DNA of 64,000 nucleotides from Strongyloides papillosus (Eukaryota > Nematoda > Chromadorea > Rhabditida > Strongyloididae): positions 2,046,001-2,110,000 of the forward strand of contig SRSI01000009.1 in NCBI GenBank assembly GCA_005656395.1, read 5' to 3'. Position 1 is the first letter of the stretch. The number at the start of each line of letters is the position of its first letter. Positions 24,012-34,315 of this stretch are shown in pieces. Both the position numbers and the translations under genes were made by a program. Under the pieces are notes generated by a model. That model ran no database searches and had not been told where the DNA came from. It saw nothing but the letters and a program-made list of their open reading frames with translations.

Positions 24012-25765
24012 AGCAAAAATATTTTTTCAAATAAGATGATTTCAATAATTATTCTTTAAGTAAATGCCAAGAATAGGAAATCAATAATCTTTTAAATACT
24101 AAAATATATTTTACTTTATATGTTTATTCAGTATTACAATGTAAATTTAAAAATAACTTTTTAATTTATTGTAGATAGATTAAAACTGGATATTCTATTA
24201 GCAAAATAATAATTAAAGAACACATTTTAGAGTAAAATTAAAGCAGAGTTTTAATTTGTATTATATTAACTTATACTAACTGTTTATTTATAAATCGTTA
24301 AGTCGCGGAACAAAATTGAAGACAAATCCAAAATTTTATCATAACTTGACAAAAAAATTATACATTTTTTTTTAAATTTACAAGCAAAACATAGCTTAAT
24401 ATTAAACAATAATATTATTGTAATATTAATTAAATAAAATTTATAAAGTGCGTAGTCTTAAAATATTTTATGATAAAATAAAGTTATACAAATATATGCA
24501 CATATATATATATTTAAATTTTGACTAAAAAAAATAATATGTTTACTTTTTTTTAATAAATGTTATTTATTATTAACCAAATTTGGTAATTTTTATTTAT
24601 TTATATAAGAAAAAATTAATATAAAAACAAATTATAATCTTTCAAATATAAATATATATTTTTATTTGATATAATATTATTTTGAATCTGCAAACCTTTT
24701 AAGTGATTAGCAGGTATTTTTATTTAAATTAAAAATTAAGAATTTAATTAACTTTATAATACTGATGAAAAACGCTACAAAACACGTAGTTAAAAAAAGC
24801 ACGTCTTAAAATTACTTTTACAATAAAATAATCCCAGTAAAAAATAGATAATCGTGATGATGAATTATTAGAAAAAAATATTATCAAAATAGTAAGAAGA
24901 TTATCTTTGTTTAAATACATATGAATCATTTTGTAATTTTGAAAAATTATGTAAAACATTTCCAAATATTATTTAAGTTGTCAATAAAAATAGAAACAAA
25001 TTTTGATATAGAAAATTCATTATTAATATTTTTAATAAAAGGCATTTAATTATCATGTTCAATTATAAGTTTATTTAAATGCAATTTACCTGAAAGACAT
25101 TTTCATGAATTCTGAAATGCTTGTCAAAACAAAATGTTTTAAGAACACTTCTTATCATCTCCAATTTACGTATATTCTTTTAATAAATAATCCGATGTTA
25201 TCACAATTATATTTTTTAAACAGTTATATTTAAATATCTAAGTTATAGAAATATAGATATTAATATTTATCATATTCTTTTGGTTTGCCATAAAGTTTAG
25301 CTTATAGGTTTTATACTACTTTTTAATAACAAATTGGATGTTACATATTTATAAACAGTTGCATTAACTTAATTTCAAAATACTTCATCTAAAAAAAATC
25401 ATTTAACAGCTCGAAGACAAATTTTCCAGTTAAAAAGAATGTTTAACTATACGCCTTTTAATAAATCCAAAGTTAAAAATATCTTTATTGAAGAATTCTG
25501 TTTAAAAAAAGTTTTTTAAAAACAAATAACAGAAGTAAGTAAAATTAGAATTTCCAATTGAAGTTTCCAAATAAAAAGCCTGTCAGCCAAAATCTTCAAA
25601 ATTCTAATTAATAAAATATAAATACACAATTAACTGGATCCGAAGAATGAGATATTAGAGTAAATAATTTTTAGTCTCATTCTAAAAAGTACATGCATTT
25701 TTATTAAAATAGTAAAAAAATAGAAAATAAATTTACAAATTGAAATTCTCCGGTAAATATAGAGA
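24012..25765. other. 1.75-kb region with no gene seen
   Basis: AT-rich. The minus-strand frame at 24744-24965 is Ile/Asn/Phe-rich and not convincing. It includes the TFIIB 3' flank on the right. Confidence 0.5.
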
Positions 25766-26748
25766 CTAACTGGTTGGGAATCTATGCACAGGAGTTTCAA
25801 AAACAAAGCCTTCAGGAAAAAGTTCCGCAGCCCTTGGTAATAATAACTTGTATGTTGATTTGATAGTAACATCTGCTGCACCGGACACCTCTGATATTTG
25901 CGTAGCAGACCTTCCTTGATTAGGCAACGATGTCGCAATGGAAGCCATATAGATAGCAGCAGCGGCGATTGATACAGGACTTCTTCCAGCTACTAAATCT
26001 AAATCATCAGCTTTTTTAATAATATAACGAGCCGCTTTAACAACATCTCCCTTAAGACCTAACTGATTACAGTAACGATCGAGATATTCTGTACTTCGAA
26101 CAGATCCAATCATCGGTCTGTCCTTTACTTTCATTATATTTCTAAAACACTTTCCTATATCTTTTTTTGATGCAGTGCAAGCGGCACAAACTTCTTTGAA
26201 TGTCCTAGGACAATCGTATTCACGACAAGCAATATAAACACAAGCTGCTGCTTGAGCTTCTGGGTTTTTTCCTTTTAAAATTTTTGCATCTAAAACATCC
26301 TTAAAATTTTTAGCCGCTCTATCTTTAATTCTTTTCTCCAAATGCATCTTGTCACACATATTACCAATTGTTTTTAATGCTTGTTGCATTTGTTTATCAC
26401 CACTAGAAGCGGTACGTCTTTGAGCGGCTGCTAAGCTAAAATAATACAAAAAAAATACATACAATTGAAAAACACTTTGAATTATTATTACCCTTCATCG
26501 TAGCTAGAATTATTGTAACTAAATGCCATTGTTGTAGACAAGTCAGCACCACCAAGGAGTGGATTTTCAGCGGCACCAACACGTGATGGATCATTTCCAG
26601 ATTTCTCATTTGAAAAAGAACGCCATTCCGTGCCTACATCAACGCAGCGATCGCCAACAACAGTTCCACATTTAGGACAGATTATATCACCTGCACGATG
26701 ATCTTCTATCAACGGTTCGTTGGGATGATTTGGACAAATAATATCCAT
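25766..26748 (-). CDS. ttb-1: General transcription initiation factor TFIIB
   Basis: Two exons, 26748-26492 and 26435-25766, give 308 residues, normal for TFIIB. The zinc ribbon ligands are Cys5, His8, Cys24 and Cys27. The B-reader segment [10 protein letters not shown] follows. Two cyclin-fold repeats occupy about 105-200 and 205-300, with the conserved [10 protein letters not shown] and [11 protein letters not shown] helices. TFIIB bridges TBP-bound promoter DNA and RNA polymerase II and helps set the start site. The exon junction falls in the linker (SYDEG|LAAAQRR), with the glycine codon split by the 56-nt intron. The start ATG at 26748 gives the classical N-terminal ribbon directly. Confidence 0.96.
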
Positions 26749-28152
26749 AACTAGTAGAAAAATAAATTAGGAGAGAATGTTTTTCAAAAATTACATAAAC
26801 TTTCTACCAAAAAGTATTTTCCAATCAAGAGTTTGTATAAATCCAATCTATTATTTTGATGTATTGGATCTTGAAAGTATACATTGGAGTTAATTAAATT
26901 CACTCAATCAAACGATATAAATAGAATATTTTTCTGTTACTATAAATAATTGTTTACGATATCAATTTATATTTTCATTAAGAAACTTAATTTTACAAAA
27001 TAAATAAAGGAAATTAATGACTGTTCTATTGAAATAATGTTGTGTAAAAAATTGCTCTTTTGACATTAATTGTTATTTATTTTAAAAAATTTATCGATAC
27101 TTATGTGATTTTGTCAACTAAAAAAATTATGATAAGTTACTACAGTTGTACTTTAGTATTAAGTAGTCAAAACATAGAATTAAATAACTTTTAAAGAAAA
27201 GTTATGTTATTATTTTTTTTATTTTGATTTTTCCATTAACAATATTAAAATATGAAACATATATATTGTTTATAAATAAAAATGTTTGTTTCTCCAATAA
27301 TAAAAAAATTTAATCAGTAAATGTATTTTTTTAATATATCAATCCTATGGAATATGTTTATAAAAGAACATGAGTAATATTGATGTAAAAGTATAGATAA
27401 AATTTATTATTTAACATGTAACTATTATAATTTATATACTTTGTTTGAATTACTTCAATTGTCTAAAATTTAGAACATCAATTTTATATTTAATTTAAAA
27501 TTATTTTCCCAATAAATAGCTAAACTTTTTAATATCCATTTATTCCACAACTTGTCAAGTGAAATACGAATAATTTTCATACACTATATTTTACCTATAA
27601 AATTTTTATTAGAATTTAATAAAAAAATTAAATAAAACTTTTGTATAATTTAAATTTTTAAGGTCATGTGTCAAATAAAATTTTTTATTCATATGTTGTC
27701 ATTTTTAATGCTTATCGAAACCTATACGATAGGATAAATAAAATGTTTCATTTGCAGACATAAAATCTTATTTATAAATAATTTTTAATATAAAGCCCTA
27801 AATTTATTTACAGTTTATCACATTACACCATATTATAGACCACTTTTATCATAAATATAACATTTTAGTTTTTAATCATTGAAATATTCCTTTTACATTT
27901 TTTATTTATAAATTAACATTTAACAATTTGTAAACTATTTTATGTTATTCATTAAACAACTTAAAAATTAATGTTTATACAAGAATACCGAGTTTTTTTT
28001 AATAATAGTTTAGCTACAGTAATTTTATAGTTTTGCTAGTTTTAAAATTAAGGGTTAACTACTAGTTTCCTGACACGATCTTTCCACAACAAATCTATTT
28101 CTTGGTAATGTGGTTATTGCAATAAAACGTCGAGTACGTTCTTTTACTTGAT
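26749..28152. other. 1.4-kb divergent intergenic region
   Basis: Separates divergent TFIIB (-) and MRPS16 (+) and holds both 5' flanks. No gene, tRNA or repeat was recognised; the sequence is strongly AT-rich. Confidence 0.5.
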
Positions 28153-28656
28153 ATGAGACAATTGGTAAATCCTAGACTTTTTGGAAAACCTTCAATTGGA
28201 TTAGCCTTATTCGGTTGTAAAAATCGTCCATTTTACCAAATCTGTGTGTTTCCTGATAAAAAACTTGGAAGAAGATACGAAGGAAATATATTAGAACAGG
28301 TATTTTTTTACTATATAAGCAATGATTAAATGTATTTTTAAAAATTTAATGATTTATAGGTTGGGAGTTTTGACCCTTTACCAAATAAAAATAACGAAAA
28401 ATTGGTAGCTCTTAATTTTAGTCGTCTCAAATATTGGATTGGTAAGAGAGAGGCTCATATTAGTGTACCAGTACTTGAATTACTGGGACTTTCTGGTTTA
28501 TTACCTATTCATCCAAAAACGTATATAAGAGCTAGAAGTAATACTGAATACCTGGAAAAATTACGATTAGAGGAAGAAAAAAGAAAAAAAGAAGAGTTAG
28601 AATTAGAAAAACAACAGAAAGAAGAGAAGGAACAAGAAAAAGAACATATAGCTTGA
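28153..28656 (+). CDS. mrps-16: Mitochondrial small ribosomal subunit protein bS16m (MRPS16)
   Basis: Exons 28153-28299 and 28360-28656, in phase across a 60-nt intron, encode 147 residues. The S16 core is visible as IGLALFGCKNRPFYQICVFP near residues 15-34, followed by GRRYEGNILEQVGSFDPLPN and the WIGKREAHISVPVLELLGLSGL segment. S16 helps assemble the small subunit, here of the mitochondrial ribosome. The first residues (MRQLVNPRLFGKP) are basic and can serve as an import signal. The C-terminal 40 residues are an almost uninterrupted Lys/Glu helix not found in bacterial S16. The stop codon is only 87 bases before the start of the next gene, with no AATAAA between, which suggests an operon. 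Confidence 0.9.
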
Positions 28657-28743
28657 TTTTTTTATCTTTCCGATTGTAAATTGTAGTTTAGTTATTATAA
28701 TTTTAGTTAGATATTTTTGTGTTTATTTGTTAAAACTGAAGTC

Positions 28744-30790
28744 ATGTGTCATTATTCTTTGACTATCTATATAAGTATTTTATATCTTATTACCATATTT
28801 TTTATTTTACCAACATCTCCTTGTGATCCTGATTTATCTAAAATTAAATATTCTTCAAATAAATCTAACGATTTTCCACAATTTCCCAAAACAATATCAT
28901 ATACAAAAACTTGCGATGACTTGTATCCTAAAGGAGATCTTATTCAATGTGATGAAAATGATATTGATATTAAAATATCTAGTTTTGCTATGATGCCTCA
29001 TAACACAAACGTTGAAATACAAGTAAAATTAAATATTTCTATCTTACTACACACCAATATTACCCAAACATTTTTAAGACTTGAATGTCTAAATGCTTAT
29101 GATACTAATGATGACTATTGTCACAATCATACAAAACAAATTAATAGTTGGGGACGGATGATTTGGCCTTGTCGAAGTATTCAATTTATGAATGATTCAA
29201 ATGATCTTTCAAATATTATACTTCCAATTAATATTGAATACAATTGTTTTCCTATTTTTTCGTTATCAACATACAAAATTTCAGTTGCAGTAGAACCTCA
29301 AAAGTGTTTACTAGAATCTATAGTTACGATTCCAGAATATTCTCAATTAAAATCAGAAATATTTCATTTTTATAGGCCCTATGAAAGACACAAATGGTCT
29401 CCATTACTTTATGTATTGTTAAACCCTAAAGATGGGATTTGGATACAATATGAATCTGATCCTGATAACGTGCATAATGTAGTTGTTATATTTATATATA
29501 AGATAATTGAAGAAAATGAACTTAAACTGCTTCATTCAAGAGTTATTCATTCAACAACATTAATAAACGGGTTCAAATATTACAATATAGAACAAGGTAA
29601 TTATACGATATATGCATTTGCTAAAAATCCAAGTTGTGTAACACATTGTGAAGATGAGAATACCACTAAAAATTGCACCATATGTCCATTTACGATATTA
29701 AAATTTCAAAATCCTGAGGACAAATATACAACTTTAGAGTTATTAAAAGTTCGTGGTTTACTTGGCCTTGCGTGGTTTTTATCAATTTTAATATTAATAT
29801 GTTTGGTAATTGTTTTATATTTTCTATTAACCATATTTTTTGAAAAAGTGTATTATAAGTACATATCTTCTAGACAAAACAGGTGTAATGAAGTGGAAAA
29901 TGTACAATTGTTAGATATACCTGAAGTGATAATAATATACAGTAATGATTGTAAAGAACACAAACAAGCTGTTATTTCACTGGCTGATTACTTAGAAGAA
30001 CACGGAAATTGCAAAATTCGGTTAATTGATTGGGAGTTGTATGATGCTACTGCAATAAATCCTATAATTTCATTTCAATCAAAATACATTAATTGCATTA
30101 GACTTATTATTATATCTGAAACAACTCGAAAACTACTTATTGATGAAAATAATTGTGATAAGGATTTTATTTATTTTAAAAACCTTCTGGAATTGGCAAT
30201 CTATGACCATTCAAATATGGATTATAAAAGTTGGTCAAAAAAATATATATTAGCAAGATTTAGTTATTTAAAAAAAGAAAATATTCCTTCATCATTACTT
30301 TCACTATCAAAAAAAATTTATGAAGTTCCTAGTGAGATAGGGCAAATTATAGCACGACTTCATAATTACAATTTATCAGAAGAACGAGTAATTATAGATT
30401 TTGATTCCATAAAATACAGTGCACTTTGTAATACTATTGACCAAGTTATTCAAGCAAAATCAGAAAAAGCAAGGTATGTAGAAAAAAAATTTTTTTTTAA
30501 ATACAAAATATTTCAGTTCATTAAATTCTTTAACAAATAAAAACATATCTGAAGAAGTAAAAGTCGAAAAATTGCCGTTAAAATTAACTAAAGAAATTGT
30601 TCCTGGAAAATACGAAGAATATGGTGTTATTGAGGACAACATTGAAAGTGACAATAGTGATGAAGAAAGTATTGTTTTAAATTCGAAAAATTTAGAGAAT
30701 GAAACAATTGTACAAAGATCACAAAAAGATAATTTTATTGTTTTAGGAAGTCCAAATGATGAAGAAACAGACTCCTCATTATCAGAATAA
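28744..30790 (+). CDS. IL-17-receptor-like SEFIR-domain transmembrane receptor
   Basis: Exons 28744-30473 and 30517-30790 encode 667 residues. Layout: signal peptide 1-24; Cys-rich, multiply N-glycosylatable ectodomain to about 335; one membrane span at about 339-367; then a cytoplasmic SEFIR domain from about 391 (EVIIIYSNDCKEH.. with LADYLEEHGNCKIRLIDWE and a following RLIIISETTR strand); then an acidic tail. C. elegans ILCR-1/ILCR-2 form the IL-17 receptor that signals through the ACTL-1 adaptor and MALT-1 to tune neuronal responses; this is the likely family. The open frame extends upstream only through a non-ATG codon, so I use the ATG at 28744. A TTTTAG at 28701-28706 suits trans-splicing. 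Which ILCR paralogue it is cannot be decided here. Confidence 0.82.
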
Positions 30791-30791
30791 A
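30786..30791 (+). terminator. AATAAA overlapping the SEFIR-receptor stop codon
   Basis: The stop TAA (30788-30790) sits inside GAATAAAG. Only 17 bases separate this stop from the stop of the convergent THYN1 gene, so this hexamer may be the receptor's actual poly(A) signal. Confidence 0.35.
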
Positions 30792-30807
30792 GAATTTATA
30801 CAGTCCG

Positions 30808-31377
30808 TTATTTCTTTTTTGAATTTTTTTCTTCTAATTTCTTTTTTGACATTTTGATTATTGTTTCCCATTCTTCTTTTGAAACCGGAGAAACAGATAG
30901 TCGACTTTGCTTCAAGAGTGCCATATTAGATAGGGATGAATTTGATTTTATATCTTTTAGATAAACAATTTCTTCAAATTTCTCAACAAATTCAACATCA
31001 ACAGCGACCCACTTATTTTCTTTTAAACCTTTTCCAATTTTTTCGTCATAGTACGGATGAGCTGGATCAGCAGCACTCGGATCTTGATAGTTTGATCGTA
31101 CAATTTTCATAATACCGGTTACTCCTGGATTTTTACAATTTGACTGATAAATGAAAGCTAAGTCATTTACTTTCATTGAGGACATATGTTTTTTTGCCAC
31201 ATGATTTCTTACTCCATCCCAAATTGAGGTTTTATGTTTTTCCAGATCGTCAATAGTAAAACTTACATCAACTCCTCTAACAAAACGTGGTTCTGGCTCA
31301 GCTTTCATTAACCAAAAATTACAATCATCAGCTGTAGTTGTAGCAATTTCACTACAATTTGAGTGTTTACGTTTCAT
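30808..31377 (-). CDS. THYN1: Thymocyte nuclear protein 1-like EVE-domain protein
   Basis: A single exon of 189 residues. The EVE/PUA-like fold is marked by FWLMKAEPEPR near residue 21, TSIWDGVRNHVAKKHM, MKVNDLAFIYQSN and PGVTGIMKIV, all family hallmarks, and by a C-terminal VSPVSKEEWETI. EVE domains form a binding pocket for modified bases. THYN1 is a nuclear protein proposed to recognise modified DNA bases or RNA; its exact substrate is unsettled. The Lys-rich C-terminus is likely a nuclear localisation signal. Start is the ATG at 31377 (MKRKHSN). It converges with the SEFIR receptor. Confidence 0.93.
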   Translation of the reverse strand: MKRKHSNCSEIATTTADDCNFWLMKAEPEPRFVRGVDVSFTIDDLEKHKTSIWDGVRNHVAKKHMSSMKVNDLAFIYQSNCKNPGVTGIMKIVRSNYQDPSAADPAHPYYDEKIGKGLKENKWVAVDVEFVEKFEEIVYLKDIKSNSSLSNMALLKQSRLSVSPVSKEEWETIIKMSKKKLEEKNSKKK

Positions 31378-32139
31378 TGTTTAAGTAGAAATAGCGCTTA
31401 ACAAAATGTGTATATGAATGGTGCACAATTCCAATATTATTTATTAACTTTTTTAAAGAAAAATAATCTCATCTGAAGGATTACATAAATTTACAAAGCA
31501 AATTTTTTTTAGATTCAATATGGAGATCTGATATTTTTTTGAATTCAAATATCAATTAATAATGTAATTTATTAGATTTAGAGAAAACATTTTTTTATAT
31601 TTTCGAGTAAACTTTTCATTTTAAACTTTTTCAAAATTTTCTTTAAGGTGTATAAATCTTTAACAATTAAAAAAATTATTCGAAGAAAAATATTATAACT
31701 CATTTCATTATGTTTTTTACTTAAATAGGGTCATTTAAATAATTATATTTATCTTTGACTTTAATATCTTCCTTCATACAACATATTTTTAAATAAATTT
31801 ACACATATCTTGTTGGTTATATCCAGGAATTTTATGTAATATAAAATAATAAGCAAAATCAGTAATTACTTGAATTGTGTCAATGATTCTTGGAAATCTT
31901 ATGAAATTTCTTTTATGTTTCAAATATTAAAAATGAAATAAAAACGAATTATAAAATTATCTTTTGATTAGATGTACTTTATAAAGTATATGTTTATTAC
32001 ACGATTTTACGAGGCATAATCTTTACGATTTTATACAAGATAAAACTCCAGCAAATAAGCTACAGCATGTCTGTAAAATTAGTTAAAAATATGATGTGTG
32101 AAAGAAATTATTAAAGTTTAGAAATAATTTAATATACGT
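31378..32139. other. 0.76-kb intergenic region
   Basis: AT-rich 5' flank of THYN1 and 3' flank of the SLC46-like gene, both on the minus strand. No gene seen. Confidence 0.5.
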
Positions 32140-34058
32140 TTAACAGAATGTTATAATTGAAGCTCTTCGTTCATAATAATTGTTAGGATTCACGAGATTT
32201 GCAGGAATTGTATTTATAGACCTGTTTGCTTCTCTAGCATTTGATGCACCGTCATTTGTGTTGTAGTTTTGTGATAATTTGTTCCTAAGTACTTTTTTAA
32301 GCGATGTTAATGCAACATTTTTATCTCCATTATCATTATTCTCATTTTGTGTTACTTTAAAATGTCTATTTATAAAAGACGAAACATCAATTGACATTCT
32401 AGGTCGCTGTTCATTACCAGCAGTATTGTCCCTAACAACTTTTATTGCTGATATCCCTTCAAGTTTGCTTTGATAATGAACCCAAATAAGAGCAACTACA
32501 AATATTATCTGAAGTACACCAATAAATAAAAATAAAAATCCTGGCATCCATGATTCACACATGCTAAATAGAAGAAATTATTAAATAAAATTTTTTTATA
32601 TTTGTTATATTAATGAAAGTGATTTTTCAAAACATACATATATATTGAACAAAATAGAAGATTTATAAGTATAAATGTTATATTGCTTCCAATTCCAAAA
32701 AGAGCAAAAGCTCTTCCAACTTCATCCAATGAAACTAATTGTGATATAAATGATACTGTTGCTGGTTGAATTAATGACCCAAAGCATCCACAAACATTAG
32801 CTAGATACATTTGAAGATCAGTTGTAGCAAAAGCTATTAAGAAAAGTCTACATGAAGATGATAATAATGAAATAATGATTAAAGTTGTTTCTTGGAATTT
32901 AAGGATTTTTTTAAAAACAAAGACTCCAATAAATGTCCCAAAAATTAAACTACCATAACCAATTCCATTCCAAAAACCAAGTCTTTGTGCATCCCAATCT
33001 AAAGCATTATCATCTGTCCTACGAAAGGCATATGAATTCATGACAGAACTTATTCTAGTTTCAACACTTGTTGTATAACTTAACATTAATGCTCCACCTG
33101 TTATCCACATAAATAATCGTTTATTTCCACTTCTTTTTTTAGTATATGTTCTCCATCCATTTATTAGTAAGTATTTTATATCAATAATTATGTTTTTAAA
33201 TGTTTTAAAAAATAATTTATCATTTGAATTTAACTCATTTTCTTCATATATAGGTTCTATGCTAAAAGTTCGTACTTTATTAGGTTGTTGCTTTATTTTC
33301 CATAGAGCAACCACAAATGCTAGAGAAAAAAATGCCAATTCAATGACAATTGCATTTGTGATAGATATATTGTAAAACAAACCTGCACAGACTCCACCTA
33401 AGGCACTAGCAATCAATTGGAAAAGACTTAAAATTCCTGATCGTATTGTTAATGAACTTGTATCAGATATTTTATCAGCTAAATATGCATTACATGATGA
33501 TGGTATCTAGAGAATTATAAATATATTTAAGTTAAAATTAATTAACTTACAATATTTACATAACATGTGAATCCTGTCATGAGTGATACAGGAACCATAA
33601 TCCAATACGGAGCATTTATTGAGGGATTCAATATAATTATATGAAAAAATTGTGTAATGCCTAATCCTATTATACCAAATAAAATATTAAATTTTCTACC
33701 ATATTTATCAGCATACGATCCAAGAATTGTATCAACAAACAGTGCCGGAATCATATAAGCGAGTGAAGTGTAAAGATACCATTGAGCAGTGTGTTGTTGT
33801 ATTTCATCCTCAACATCACCATCTTCAATTAGGGTACAATCAACAATATTTGATTCATTATAATATATTTGGCATATTCTTTAAAAAAAAATTAGATAAA
33901 TTTCAGATTTTTGAAACAAACTTTTGATAGACTCCAGGGCTTTCTATGGATTGAGCAAATATCCATCCAAAATATATAAAAAATAGTATTAATTCTGTAC
34001 AAAAATAACTACATATTAAAGAAAAAGAATACCAAATGTTTTTAAAACTTTGAAACAT
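32140..34058 (-). CDS. SLC46-like major facilitator transporter
   Basis: Four exons (34058-33922, 33878-33551, 33506-32638, 32563-32140) join in phase to give 585 residues. Family marks: a first span, then the SLC46-type loop YQKICQIYYNES..DC with N-glycosylation site and paired Cys; the MFS loop-2-3 motif GSYADKYGRK; and a PVSLMTGFTCYVN helix. About twelve spans can be counted, ending with an unusually long, polar, Asn/Arg-rich C-terminal tail of about 100 residues. SLC46 proteins are proton-coupled transporters for folates (SLC46A1) or muropeptide-like and other organic anions (SLC46A2/A3); the substrate here is unknown. Introns are 41-74 nt. The start ATG at 34058 immediately precedes span 1. 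It lies 257 bases downstream of the ORP gene on the same strand. Confidence 0.82.
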
Positions 34059-34315
34059 TAGATAATAAAATTTATGATATTACTTAAACAACAATTTACA
34101 TTGTTAAAAAGATCAATTTATCGTTTTTGTGCATTGAATGATTACATTGATAATGCTTAGAAGTATTTTACTATCTTAAATGATAAAATTTGTGTTATTA
34201 CAATAATATTATATATTTTAATAAAATTTTCGTCAATGTTAGTGTTTTAAATGAAATAAAAAATTATATATCCATAGTTTTAAAATTGTTATATTGTTAA
34301 ATATTTTTATGGTGA

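Noticed and set aside
24480..24510. ATATAT-rich simple repeat
   Set aside because: Low-complexity AT dinucleotide tracts are common throughout this genome and carry no specific information here.
24744..24965. 73-codon minus-strand open frame
   Set aside because: Ile/Asn/Phe-rich composition expected from AT-rich DNA; no domain or linked exon.
25070..25125. Possible tiny minus-strand exon ending AAAATGTCTTTCAG|GTAAAT
   Set aside because: A good donor and short ATG frame are present, but no in-phase downstream exon was found.
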